Program-made: the position numbers and the translations under genes
The notes under the pieces: model-generated
What the model was told of the DNA's origin: nothing
Seen by the model: the letters and a program-made list of their open reading frames with translations, nothing else
Databases searched by the model: none
Origin: CAYLOC01 sp964385195
Lineage (GTDB): Bacteria; Actinomycetota; Actinomycetes; Propionibacteriales; Nocardioidaceae
Reading direction: 5' to 3'
Assembly (NCBI GenBank): GCA_964385195.1
Contig: CAYLOC010000117.1
Span: 1 to 10,461, forward strand
DNA: 10,461 nucleotides
In this document: piece after piece, positions 1 through 6,764 of the stretch
Layout: each line of letters opens with the position of its first letter
How positions within the stretch are numbered: the stretch's first letter is position 1

Positions 1-61
1 TCACCCCCTTGACACCAGACACCGTCCTCACTCAGCGGTCCAGAAGAGGAATCCGTCTCTC

Positions 62-103
62 TTCGACGTGGCACTGATCATCCATATGTGACACAATTAG
101 GTT
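62..103 (+). promoter_or_regulatory. Possible promoter/operator of the toxin-antitoxin pair
   Basis: A weak -35-like TTCGAC (62-67) lies 17 bp before a -10-like TATGTG (85-90), in a stretch more AT-rich than its surroundings. A 9-bp palindrome, TGTG-A-CACA (87-95), overlaps the -10. VapB-type antitoxins usually bind palindromes over their own promoter, so this is a candidate autoregulatory site. No good Shine-Dalgarno precedes the ATG at 104, so the message would be leaderless or have a very short leader. The hexamer matches are poor and the call is tentative. Confidence 0.3.
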
Positions 104-349
104 ATGGATGCCACGCTCGTGTTGGGTCAGCAAGGACGCCTCGTCATACCCGCCGAGGTCCGAGCGGCGCTCGGACTTGCTCCAGGCGATCAACTGCACC
201 TGCATCTGGACGGTCAACGAGTCGTGATCGAACGCCAGCAGGACGCCGCAGCCGAGCTCCGCGGGTTCGCCGCGTCGGTCCCGGAGGCGCGCTCCTTGGT
301 CGATGAGCTGCTTGCCGAGCGTCGCCTCGCGGCTCCAGCCGGCGAATGA
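104..349 (+). CDS. AbrB/MazE-fold antitoxin (VapB type)
   Basis: This is an 81-residue protein whose first 45 or so residues form a SpoVT/AbrB swapped-hairpin DNA-binding domain. The family pattern of a short strand, then QQGRLVIPAEVRAALGL, then GDQLHLHLDG and a closing strand VVIE, is clear. The remaining residues are charged and helical and would wrap the toxin. As in other VapB antitoxins it should neutralise the downstream PIN toxin and repress its own promoter through the N-terminal domain. The stop codon overlaps the toxin start in an ATGA arrangement, which keeps antitoxin and toxin synthesis coupled. The ATG at 104 is chosen because the AbrB domain begins at once after it. The family is secure; binding to this particular toxin is inferred from the pairing. 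Confidence 0.87.
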   Translation: MDATLVLGQQGRLVIPAEVRAALGLAPGDQLHLHLDGQRVVIERQQDAAAELRGFAASVPEARSLVDELLAERRLAAPAGE

Positions 350-726
350 CCGTCCTGGACGCCTCGGCCCTCCTCGCCCTCCTCCACGACGAGCAGGGTG
401 CGGATCTGGTCGCTGCCGAACTCTCCTCGGCATCTCTGGGCGCAGCGAACCTTGCCGAGGTCATCGGGAAGTTGGTAGACGTCAACATCGACGCAAGCCG
501 GCTGCGACAACTTCTCCTGGCCGCGGGCGTGACCGTCGAACCAGTCCGCAAAGCAGACGCTGAGCTGGCAGGTGCCATGCGCGGGCTGGCCGGCGGCAGG
601 AACCTCTCACTCGGCGACAGGTGCTGCCTCGCACTCACCGTGCGCAGCGACCCGGCCGAAGTCCTCACCGCCGACCGCGCCTGGGCCGATCTCGACCTGC
701 CCGTCAGGGTCCGCCTGATCCGGTAG
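346..726 (+). CDS. PIN-domain ribonuclease toxin (VapC type)
   Basis: This 126-residue protein has the length and layout of VapC toxins. The PIN acidic residues are all visible: D5 in MTVLDASALLALL, E38 in the NLAEVIGKL helix, D91 in SLGDRCCLAL and D110 in TADRAW. Together they would hold the Mg2+/Mn2+ ions for cleavage of RNA, which in characterised VapCs is often tRNA or rRNA. The target here cannot be read from sequence. The ATG at 346 overlaps the antitoxin stop by four bases and has no Shine-Dalgarno of its own, so translation should depend on ribosomes finishing the antitoxin. All catalytic positions are present and the frame is intact, so the toxin looks active. The next gene is convergent, so the module is a stand-alone two-gene operon. 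Confidence 0.9.
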   Translation: MTVLDASALLALLHDEQGADLVAAELSSASLGAANLAEVIGKLVDVNIDASRLRQLLLAAGVTVEPVRKADAELAGAMRGLAGGRNLSLGDRCCLALTVRSDPAEVLTADRAWADLDLPVRVRLIR

Positions 727-741
727 GACACCGCACCGGAT
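718..741 (+). terminator. Weak hairpin at the end of the toxin gene
   Basis: A 7-bp perfect inverted repeat, ATCCGGT (718-724) and ACCGGAT (735-741), flanks a 10-nt loop and includes the first base of the toxin stop codon. No T-run follows. It could serve as a U-less terminator between the toxin gene and the convergent permease gene. Bases 742-813 are GC-rich and show no other structure. Confidence 0.25.
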
Positions 742-813
742 AGCGATGGCCCCAGCCGTCCAGGCCCGCGCGGCGGATTGGATCCCGTGCCCTCCGGACG
801 CCGGTCCTGCTCG

Positions 814-2469
814 CTACGCCGGTGCCGTCCCGAGTTCGTGCTCCTCCAGCTCGGCGTCGCTCACCGACTGGTCGATGTGTTCGGTGACCCGGGAGGAGTC
901 CAGGCGGGAGTACTGGGAGATGATGTAGACGAGGATCGAAAGTCCCAGCAAGATCGGGATCGCGGGCCCGAACCCGATGACGTCCTGGCCGCCGTAGTCA
1001 CCCAGGTAGGAGATGATGGTCAGCCCGGCCAGCCAGGGCAGGTACCAGGAGGCACCGGCGACGAAGTCGAGGCTCGGCGCGCCCTGCCGCATCTGGTAGA
1101 CGGCGAGCAGAGCCAGGCCCAGCAACACCGCGACCATCAGCTTCCAGACCGTGGACCAACCAGACCAGAAGATGATCAGGTTGGAGGACCAGAACGCGAG
1201 GACGGGGATGATGTGCCCGCCGGGCAGGCGGAACGGCCGGCGCTGCTCGGGGATCTGCTTCCGCATCGCCGACAGCACCAACGGGCCGGAGGCGAAGGAC
1301 ATCACCGTGGCGGAGGTGATGAACCCGACCAGTTGCTGCCAACTCGGGAACGGCAAGAACATGATCAGACCGATGATGAACGCCAGGATCAGGCTCACCA
1401 GCGGGACACCACGGTCGGTGGTCTTGGCGAGTGCGGACGGCGCGTTCTTGTTTCGCCCCATGGCGTAGGAGATGCGGGCCGTGACCGTGATGTAGATCAG
1501 ACCGGTGTCACCCGGGGAGGCGATGGCGTCGATGTAGAGCAGCACCGCCAGCCAACTCAGACCCAACAGGGTCGCCAAGCCGGCCAGTGGACCGAAGTCG
1601 TTGGTGAACTGGAGCGCGCTCCAACTACCACCCTTGGCCAGGATGCTCGGGTCCAGTGCACCGATGAAGGCCGCCTGCAAGGCAACGTAGATCAGACCAG
1701 TGATCAGCACCGACCCGATGACGGCCAACGGGACGTTGCGCTTGGGGTTGTCGGTCTCGCCGGCGAGCTCGATGCCCTGCCGGAAACCGAGGTAGGAGAA
1801 CACGATGCCCGAGGTGGCGATCGCGGTGAAGACACCGTGCCACCCTTCCGGTTTGAATCCCATGGACGAGAAGTTCTCGGAGTGGAACGCGGCCACGAAG
1901 AACGCGATCACCACCAGCACGATGATGAACAGCTTCCACCAGACCAGGACGTTGTTGATGCGCGCGAACCACCGGATGCCGAAGTAGTTGATGACCACGA
2001 AGAGCGCCATCAGCACGGCCGCGGTGATATAGCCGAGCGTGGTGAGCGTATGGACGATCTCGCCGTTCACCTTGTGCTCATGGGTGAACTCGGCGTACTT
2101 CGTTGCGTACTGCAGGACCGCCTCCACCTCGATCGGTGCGGTGGTCACCACGCCGACCCAGGTAATCCAGCCGGTCAGGTAGCTGGCGAACGACCCGTAG
2201 GACATGTGCGGGAAGCGCACGACGCCGCCGGACAGGGGGAACATGGTGCCCAGCTCGGCGTACACCAGTGCGATCAGCAAGATCATGATCGCGCCGATGG
2301 GCCAGGAAATGATTGCGGCAGGACCAGCCTGCCGGGAGGCGTTCAGCGCTCCGAACAGCCATCCGGAGCCGATGATCGAGCCGACGCTGGCGAAGAGGAG
2401 TCCGGTACGGCCGACGTGCCGACGGAGCCGGTGGGAATCCTGCGGCCGAGAGGAGTCCGTCGTGGTCAT
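814..2469 (-). CDS. APC-superfamily amino acid permease
   Basis: This is a 551-residue integral membrane protein with about 12 or more hydrophobic segments. The hallmark is in TM1, where SVGSIIGSGWLFG (28-40) forms the broken-helix glycine-rich loop that binds the substrate's amino and carboxyl groups in APC transporters. The segment GIVFSYLGFRQGIELAGETDNPKRNVP is the typical TM6 and following loop. The N-terminus is short and hydrophilic, and the C-terminal 30 residues form an acidic cytoplasmic tail. General resemblance to aspartate/proton symporter-type permeases is possible, but the substrate is not readable. The ATG at 2469 is supported by a good Shine-Dalgarno, AAGGAG (2476-2481), six bases upstream. 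It lies 102 bp after the DUF3039 gene in the same direction, so it may be transcribed separately. Confidence 0.88.
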   Translation of the reverse strand: MTTTDSSRPQDSHRLRRHVGRTGLLFASVGSIIGSGWLFGALNASRQAGPAAIISWPIGAIMILLIALVYAELGTMFPLSGGVVRFPHMSYGSFASYLTGWITWVGVVTTAPIEVEAVLQYATKYAEFTHEHKVNGEIVHTLTTLGYITAAVLMALFVVINYFGIRWFARINNVLVWWKLFIIVLVVIAFFVAAFHSENFSSMGFKPEGWHGVFTAIATSGIVFSYLGFRQGIELAGETDNPKRNVPLAVIGSVLITGLIYVALQAAFIGALDPSILAKGGSWSALQFTNDFGPLAGLATLLGLSWLAVLLYIDAIASPGDTGLIYITVTARISYAMGRNKNAPSALAKTTDRGVPLVSLILAFIIGLIMFLPFPSWQQLVGFITSATVMSFASGPLVLSAMRKQIPEQRRPFRLPGGHIIPVLAFWSSNLIIFWSGWSTVWKLMVAVLLGLALLAVYQMRQGAPSLDFVAGASWYLPWLAGLTIISYLGDYGGQDVIGFGPAIPILLGLSILVYIISQYSRLDSSRVTEHIDQSVSDAELEEHELGTAPA

Positions 2470-2475
2470 GGTGCG

Positions 2476-2509
2476 CTCCTTGCCTGTCTACGACAGAAAC
2501 AAGGTAGAC
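2476..2509 (-). promoter_or_regulatory. Permease ribosome binding site and upstream inverted repeat
   Basis: AAGGAG (2476-2481, minus strand) sits six bases before the permease ATG. It is one of the few textbook Shine-Dalgarno sites in the window. Just upstream, GTCTAC (2486-2491) and GTAGAC (2504-2509) form a 6-bp inverted repeat with a 12-bp spacer. The spacing would suit a dimeric repressor, but this is only a candidate operator. No convincing -35/-10 pair was found in 2470-2571. Confidence 0.35.
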
Positions 2510-2571
2510 CCACTGGGGGGTTCGCGCACTGCGACGCGCCCGGACCGCCGTGCTATGTCTCGGGGCCGGTC

Positions 2572-2835
2572 TCAGCCCTCGCCGGACTCGTCTCCTTCAC
2601 TCAGCGACTCCCAGATGTCCTTGCAGGCCGGACACACCGGGTACTTCTTCGGGTCACGGCTCGGTACCCACACCTTCCCGCACAGCGCCACGATCGGGGT
2701 CCCCATCACCATCGCTTCGGTGAGCTGGTCCTTGCGGGCGTAGTGGGAGAACCGGTCGTGGTCACCCTCGTCGAGCTGTTCCTCGGTACGCCGGTCGGTG
2801 ACGGTCTCCGTGCCGGGAGCCAACGTGATTCCCAT
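2572..2835 (-). CDS. DUF3039 family protein
   Basis: This is a small, 87-residue actinobacterial protein of unknown function. The family core is easily recognised: HYARKDQLTEAMVMGTPIVA (31-50), followed by LCGKVWVPSRDPKKYPVCP and CKDIW. C52, C68 and C71, possibly with H31, could form a small metal site, because C68-x-x-C71 is a typical zinc half-site. No enzymatic motif is seen and no function is claimed. The ends are charged and low in complexity. The gene lies 30 bp after yqgE in the same direction, but a leaderless-type promoter sits in that gap, so it can be expressed independently. The ATG at 2835 fits both the family length and the promoter spacing. Confidence 0.82.
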   Translation of the reverse strand: MGITLAPGTETVTDRRTEEQLDEGDHDRFSHYARKDQLTEAMVMGTPIVALCGKVWVPSRDPKKYPVCPACKDIWESLSEGDESGEG

Positions 2836-2848
2836 GGACCTGATTCTA
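2836..2848 (-). promoter_or_regulatory. Leaderless-type -10 element for the DUF3039 gene
   Basis: On the minus strand TAGAAT (2843-2848) is followed by exactly seven bases and then the ATG (2835-2833). In actinobacteria a TANNNT box about seven bases before the start codon is the usual geometry of a leaderless transcript beginning at the A of ATG. No strong Shine-Dalgarno is present, only CAGG. A clear -35 was not found at 16-18 bp. Confidence 0.5.
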
Positions 2849-2865
2849 CGGGCCGCGTCCAGCGG

Positions 2866-3426
2866 TCAGTTCATCGTCGGGTCGTCGGGGTAGGTGGCAA
2901 CGTAGGCGAGCTCGTTCGGCTGGCGGCGGAGGATGCGACGCCACAGTCCCTCGGGGTCGGGGTGCAGCACGTCGGTCGTCAGTGCGTTCACGACGTACCA
3001 GGAGCCCTCTTTGATCTCCGCCTCCAACTGACCGCTCCCCCACCCGGAGTATCCGGAGAAGACCTTGACGCCCACCAGCGCAGGTAACAGCTGATCCGGG
3101 GGCGAGTCCAGGTCCACCAGACCGTAGTCGCCGGTGAGCTGCTGGAACCCCGGGACGGCGACGACGCTGCGCGCCACCCCGACGGCGATCGCGGAGTCCT
3201 GCGCGACCGGCCCTCCCGTGAACAGCATGTCGGCCACGCCGACCGCGCCGGACCAGGCCGGCAGGACCGACGCCAGGGGCAGCTCCGACGGCCGGTTGAT
3301 GACGACTCCCAGCGCACCGTCGGAGTCGTGGTCAAGTACGAGGATCACGGCACGGTAGAAGTTGGGGTCGACGAGTTTGGGTGTGGCCAGCAGCAGCTGA
3401 CCGGCATGACCGGGGACCGCGTCCAT
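2866..3426 (-). CDS. YqgE/AlgH family protein (DUF179)
   Basis: This 186-residue cytoplasmic protein matches the YqgE/AlgH family along its whole length. The conserved opening GQLLLATPKLVDPNFYRAVI (9-28) is present, followed by GALGVVINRPSELPL (37-51), FTGGPV (69-74), FSGYSGWGSGQLEAEI (123-138) and GSWYV (141-145). The biochemical role of the family is not settled; AlgH is linked to alginate regulation in pseudomonads, which need not apply here. The start is debatable. A GTG at 3432 overlaps the malic enzyme stop as GTGA, but the GGAAGG (3433-3438) touches it. The ATG two codons later, at 3426, has the ideal six-base spacing and is preferred. Expression is probably coupled to the malic enzyme. 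Confidence 0.87.
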   Translation of the reverse strand: MDAVPGHAGQLLLATPKLVDPNFYRAVILVLDHDSDGALGVVINRPSELPLASVLPAWSGAVGVADMLFTGGPVAQDSAIAVGVARSVVAVPGFQQLTGDYGLVDLDSPPDQLLPALVGVKVFSGYSGWGSGQLEAEIKEGSWYVVNALTTDVLHPDPEGLWRRILRRQPNELAYVATYPDDPTMN

Positions 3427-3428
3427 GC

Positions 3429-4823
3429 TCACCCTTCCACCGCCTGCACGGCCTCCTTGACAGCAGCAGCCACCGCCTTGTGCACGTCCTCATGGAAGAC
3501 ACTGGGGATGATGTAGTCGGCGTTGAGCTCGTCGTCGGTCACGGTCGAGGCGATCGCGGTGGCCGCCGCCAGCAGCATCCGGTCGTCGATCCGGGTGGCG
3601 GCCGCATCGAGCAGCCCACGGAAAACCCCTGGGAACGCGAGCACGTTGTTGATCTGGTTCGGATAGTCCGACCTGCCGGTCGCAACGACCGCAGCGTGCC
3701 GTCGCGCCACTGCAGGGTCCACCTCCGGGTCCGGGTTCGCCAACGCGAACACGATCGCGTCCTCCGCCATGGTGGCGACGTCATCCCCAGTGAGCACGTT
3801 GGGCGCCGACACACCGATGAACACATCCGCGTCCTTGACCGCCTCGTGGACAGAGCCGTCCAGCCCATCGGGGTTGGAGTGTTCGGCGATCCACCGCAGC
3901 GAGGGGCCGAGCCCGGTCCGCCGGGTGTTGATGACGCCGTCGATATCCGCGACAAGCAGGTCACGTGCCCCGGCCTGGATCACCAACCGCGCAATGGCCG
4001 AACCGGCCGCTCCCGCACCGGACATCACGATGCGCACGTCCTCCAGGCTCTTGCCCACGACTCGAAGGGCGTTGGCGAGAGCGGCAAACACCACGATCGC
4101 CGTACCGTGTTGGTCATCGTGGAAGACCGGGATGTCCAGCAGGTCACGCAACCGACGCTCGATCTCGAAACAGCGGGGAGCCGAGATGTCTTCCAGGTTC
4201 ACCCCCGCGAAGCCCGGCGCCACGGCGCGGACGATCTCCACGATCGCGTCGGCATCCTGGGTATCCAGGCACAGCGGCCAGGCGTCGATGCCGGCGAACC
4301 GTTTGAACAGTGCGGCCTTGCCCTCCATGACCGGCAGGGCTGCGCCCGGCCCGATGTTGCCGAGTCCCAGGACGGCGGAGCCGTCGGTCACGACCGCGAT
4401 CGCGTTGCGTTTCACGGTCAGTCGCCTGGCGTCATCGGGGTTGTGGGCAATCGCCATGCAGACCCGCGCCACGCCTGGGGTGTAGACCATCGACAGTTCG
4501 TCACGGTGGCGGATGGGGTGTTTGGAGGCCATCTCGATCGTGCCACCGAGATGCATCAAGAACGTGCGGTCGGAGACCTTGCGGACGTCCACGCCCGTCA
4601 CCGTCCGGATGGCCGACACCAGTTCCTCGGCGTGGTCGGTGTCGCGCGCGGCGCACGTGACGTCGATCTGCAACATGTCCATGGCCGAGGAGTTGACGTC
4701 CAGTGCGGTGACGGCACCGCCCTTCTCCTCGACCGCGCTAGTCAGGTGGCTCACCGCCGACCCGCCGGCGGGAACGACGACACGTACGGTGATGGAGTAA
4801 GAGACGCTCGGCGTAACTGCCAT
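3429..4823 (-). CDS. ACT-domain malic enzyme (malate to pyruvate + CO2)
   Basis: This 464-residue enzyme begins with an ACT-like regulatory domain (about 7-85) and continues as a bacterial short-form malic enzyme. Readable landmarks are the catalytic tyrosine in VYTPGVARVC (Y114), VTDGSAVLGLGNIG (145-158), the catalytic lysine in MEGKAALF (K169), metal ligands E211/D212 and the aspartates of FHDDQHGTA (235-241), the Rossmann loop GAGAAG (269-274), NPDPE (363-367) and SDYPNQINN (385-393). The reaction is oxidative decarboxylation of L-malate, linking the TCA cycle to pyruvate. Acidic residues after the second Rossmann strand (VADIDG) hint at NAD rather than NADP, but this is inference. An in-frame ATG 15 codons upstream (4868) is rejected because family members begin close to the ACT strand, as does the ATG at 4823. 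It is divergent from tetR. Confidence 0.93.
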   Translation of the reverse strand: MAVTPSVSYSITVRVVVPAGGSAVSHLTSAVEEKGGAVTALDVNSSAMDMLQIDVTCAARDTDHAEELVSAIRTVTGVDVRKVSDRTFLMHLGGTIEMASKHPIRHRDELSMVYTPGVARVCMAIAHNPDDARRLTVKRNAIAVVTDGSAVLGLGNIGPGAALPVMEGKAALFKRFAGIDAWPLCLDTQDADAIVEIVRAVAPGFAGVNLEDISAPRCFEIERRLRDLLDIPVFHDDQHGTAIVVFAALANALRVVGKSLEDVRIVMSGAGAAGSAIARLVIQAGARDLLVADIDGVINTRRTGLGPSLRWIAEHSNPDGLDGSVHEAVKDADVFIGVSAPNVLTGDDVATMAEDAIVFALANPDPEVDPAVARRHAAVVATGRSDYPNQINNVLAFPGVFRGLLDAAATRIDDRMLLAAATAIASTVTDDELNADYIIPSVFHEDVHKAVAAAVKEAVQAVEG

Positions 4824-4881
4824 GCCCCCATCATCGCAAAGGTCGACAGCCTGGGTGCATCCTCCCACGCCCCCGCCGCCG

Positions 4882-4892
4882 TACCGACGGTA
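4882..4892. promoter_or_regulatory. Candidate operator between malic enzyme gene and tetR
   Basis: TACCG-A-CGGTA is a perfect 11-bp palindrome in the 112-bp divergent intergenic region, about 9 bp upstream of the tetR -35 element. TetR-family proteins commonly bind palindromes in the region between themselves and a divergent gene, so this may be the regulator's own site. A second, shorter palindrome, CGAC-A-GTCG (4902-4910), overlaps the -35. Both are short enough to arise by chance in GC-rich DNA. Confidence 0.3.
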
Positions 4893-4900
4893 TGCGTCAC

Positions 4901-4935
4901 GCGACAGTCGAGCCGTGCGAACCTATTCTGACTGC
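4901..4935 (+). promoter_or_regulatory. tetR promoter, leaderless type
   Basis: GCGACA (4901-4906; four of six consensus bases) is followed after 17 bp by TATTCT (4924-4929), and the ATG comes six bases later (4936). Transcription starting at or next to the A of ATG would give a leaderless mRNA, which matches the absence of any Shine-Dalgarno. Confidence 0.5.
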
Positions 4936-5598
4936 ATGGCACGCACGGCTCGTCGTACCGGCCGCCGGGTCCGAGCCCACCGTCACCGACATGGGTCGGC
5001 GCCCTCGACCGTCGACCTGTTGGTGTCCCGCGCGCAGGACCTGTTCACCACGCGGGGATACGCCGGTACGTCGCTGGACGCGGTCGTGGCCGCTGCCGAC
5101 GTGACCAAGGGAGCGCTGTACCACCACTACTCCGGCAAGCGGGCCTTGTTCAGCGCGGTGTTCGAGTGCACCGACGCAGCGGCCGCCGCCCGGATGAAGG
5201 AGCGGATCGCGGCCTACGCCGACCCGTGGGAGCGCGCCTCGGCGGGGGTGCGGGGGTTCTTGTCCGAGTGCCGCGAGCCGACGTTTCGTCAGGTGGTAGC
5301 CCAGGATGCGCCGGGGGTGCTGGGTCCCGACCGGCTGCGGGAGTGGGACTCCCACTCGACGTACGGGGTGGTCTACCGAACGGTGCAGGGAGTGTTACAG
5401 CCCCATGACGTCCCCGGTGATGCCGTGACCACCTGCGCGCGGGTGTGTTACGGCGCGATGGCGGCGGTGGGGTTGTCGGCCAGCCAGGACACCGAGCCGC
5501 GCGCAGCAAACCGCCGCGCGGAGACGGTCATCGTCACGTTGCTAGCGGGGATGCGGCAGTTGGCCGCAGCCGGACCGGCGGTCACTTCCGCAACGTGA
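4936..5598 (+). CDS. TetR-family transcriptional regulator
   Basis: This 220-residue regulator carries the TetR N-terminal helix-turn-helix. LLVSRAQDLFTTRGYAGTS (28-46) is helix 1 and the turn into helix 2. DAVVAAADVTKGALYHHYSG (48-67) contains the recognition helix and the signature LYHHY, followed by KRALFSAVF. The first 20 residues are an unusually basic tail rich in Arg and His, which may add DNA contacts. The C-terminal ligand domain has no recognisable specificity. The reading frame stays open back to 4822, but the ATG at 4936 matches the promoter and family length. The regulator is divergent from the malic enzyme gene, a common arrangement for a local target, but the target is inferred only. 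Its last 17 bp overlap the convergent DUF3048 gene. Confidence 0.88.
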   Translation: MARTARRTGRRVRAHRHRHGSAPSTVDLLVSRAQDLFTTRGYAGTSLDAVVAAADVTKGALYHHYSGKRALFSAVFECTDAAAAARMKERIAAYADPWERASAGVRGFLSECREPTFRQVVAQDAPGVLGPDRLREWDSHSTYGVVYRTVQGVLQPHDVPGDAVTTCARVCYGAMAAVGLSASQDTEPRAANRRAETVIVTLLAGMRQLAAAGPAVTSAT

Positions 5599-6640
5599 TC
5601 GAACCGGTGGTCGACGGGATCAACTCGATGAAGACGTGGCCCGGCGGCACGGCCAACGACTTCCCGTGACCGGTGGTCAGCCGGATCTCGCCACCCGGGC
5701 GGTCCTTGTGCCAGGTTCCCTCGACCGCCCGCGTACCGTGCACGAGCACGGCACGGCCCTCGCCGTACAACTTGGTCTCGGGCACCGGGTTCCCGGCGGG
5801 GTCGAGGTATCCGGCGTTGCCGATGGGCACCCGGAGCAACAAGACGGTGTTCGTGCGGAAGTCCTGGCCGGTGGCGGCGTGAGACGTCGTCCGTACCCAC
5901 CCGTGGTCGGTGTGCCGCCACCTCGTGGCGTGGGTGCCGGAGAAGCCCGCAGTGATCGAGGTGACCTTCTGCTTCCCGTGGAACGAGCCGCCAAACCGCA
6001 GGTAGGGGTGCTGCGGCGGTTGCCAGCCCGGCCTCGTCGCCCGGGCCAGATCCTGCAGTCGCATCATCAGGTTGTACGGCGCGCGCCGGTTGGAGGCGCG
6101 GTAGAAGCCGGCGGTCCCCTCTGAGCGTACGGAGATGCCGGCGTTGCGCAGGACCCGGAACGTAGGGTGCGCCGCCCCGGACATCACCAGGTAACCGTTA
6201 GTGGGCTTGACCACACCGACATCGGAGGCCCGGGCGGACCGGACCGGCCCCACGAGGCCCGGTATGTCGGAGTAGTAGAACGCGGCCAGCCGGGTGAGGC
6301 CGCCCTCGACCAGCTCCTCCACGACCAGATCCGCCGCCTGTAACCCCACCTGCGGGGTGGAGTTGTCGGTGTTGTCGATCTTCACGACGTACACCGGATG
6401 CCGGGGCAGCCCCTTGGTCAGCGCCTCGCCGGTGAGCGGCCACTGGCCGTGCAGGGACACCGGCGGTTGCGTGCGAACGGTGGGGGCTTCGGGCTTGCGT
6501 TGCTGTGTGGTCGGCGCGGACGTCGACGGGCTCTTGCTCGGAGTGGGAGTGGCCGCATCGTCACCACCGCTGCAAGCGGCGAGAGTCAGGACCAGCGTCA
6601 CCACAACACCAAGAACCCCCACAGAGCGTGGGAAGGGCAT
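5582..6640 (-). CDS. DUF3048 family lipoprotein (YerB-like)
   Basis: This 352-residue secreted lipoprotein has a hydrophobic signal segment (about 6-22) and a lipobox, LAAC, with acylated Cys23. A Ser/Thr/Pro/Gln-rich linker (about 24-62) would span from membrane to folded domain. The DUF3048 core follows: YVVKIDNTDNSTPQVGLQAAD (84-104), VVEELVEGGLTRLAAFY (106-122) and GPVRSARASD (131-140), then a C-terminal region with GTWHKDRPG. The family, which includes B. subtilis YerB, is of unknown function and sits outside the cytoplasmic membrane. The ATG at 6640 is supported by the signal peptide starting right after it; the upstream GGGGG is a poor ribosome binding site. The 3' end overlaps the convergent tetR by 17 bp, and the gene is divergent from the MFS gene. 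Confidence 0.88.
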   Translation of the reverse strand: MPFPRSVGVLGVVVTLVLTLAACSGGDDAATPTPSKSPSTSAPTTQQRKPEAPTVRTQPPVSLHGQWPLTGEALTKGLPRHPVYVVKIDNTDNSTPQVGLQAADLVVEELVEGGLTRLAAFYYSDIPGLVGPVRSARASDVGVVKPTNGYLVMSGAAHPTFRVLRNAGISVRSEGTAGFYRASNRRAPYNLMMRLQDLARATRPGWQPPQHPYLRFGGSFHGKQKVTSITAGFSGTHATRWRHTDHGWVRTTSHAATGQDFRTNTVLLLRVPIGNAGYLDPAGNPVPETKLYGEGRAVLVHGTRAVEGTWHKDRPGGEIRLTTGHGKSLAVPPGHVFIELIPSTTGSITLRK

Positions 6641-6648
6641 GGCCCCCA

Positions 6649-6661
6649 GTGTGCCTCACAC
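6649..6661. repeat. Short palindrome upstream of the DUF3048 gene
   Basis: GTGTG-CCT-CACAC is a 5-bp-arm inverted repeat centred about 15 bp upstream of the lipoprotein start. It could be an operator or a small leader hairpin. Apart from the MFS -10, the rest of the 124-bp divergent gap (6641-6764) shows nothing distinctive. Confidence 0.25.
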
Positions 6662-6751
6662 CCCCCGTCGCCCCCGGCAGCGGAGACCAGTGCACGTCCG
6701 TGTCGTCCGGGCCCCGAACCCGGTCGCGGCGCCGTCACGCCACCACCGGCG

Positions 6752-6764
6752 TAGCCTGCACGAT
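6752..6764 (+). promoter_or_regulatory. Leaderless-type -10 element for the MFS gene
   Basis: TAGCCT (6752-6757) fits the TANNNT pattern and is followed by seven bases and the GTG start (6765). No Shine-Dalgarno is present. A matching -35 is not evident, so the call rests on the -10 and its spacing. Confidence 0.42.

Noticed and set aside
9..14. A perfect TTGACA -35 element near the left edge
   Set aside because: No -10-like hexamer is found 16-18 bp downstream, so it is probably a chance match.
778..3087. A 769-residue open frame on the plus strand
   Set aside because: It lies antisense to the permease, DUF3039 and YqgE genes, its product is rich in Asp, Gln, Gly, His and Arg without any domain, and such frames are a common by-product of high GC.
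4824..4868. A 15-codon N-terminal extension of the malic enzyme from an ATG at 4868
   Set aside because: The extra residues are unlike the family, which begins close to the ACT strand, and no ribosome binding site supports that ATG.
3381..4931. A 516-residue open frame on the plus strand
   Set aside because: It is antisense to the clearly recognised malic enzyme, has biased composition and shows no domain.
6294..6764. N-terminal extension of the MFS transporter
   Set aside because: The frame is open but runs antisense through the DUF3048 signal peptide region and encodes Pro/Arg-rich sequence unlike MFS N-termini. The GTG at 6765 fits better.
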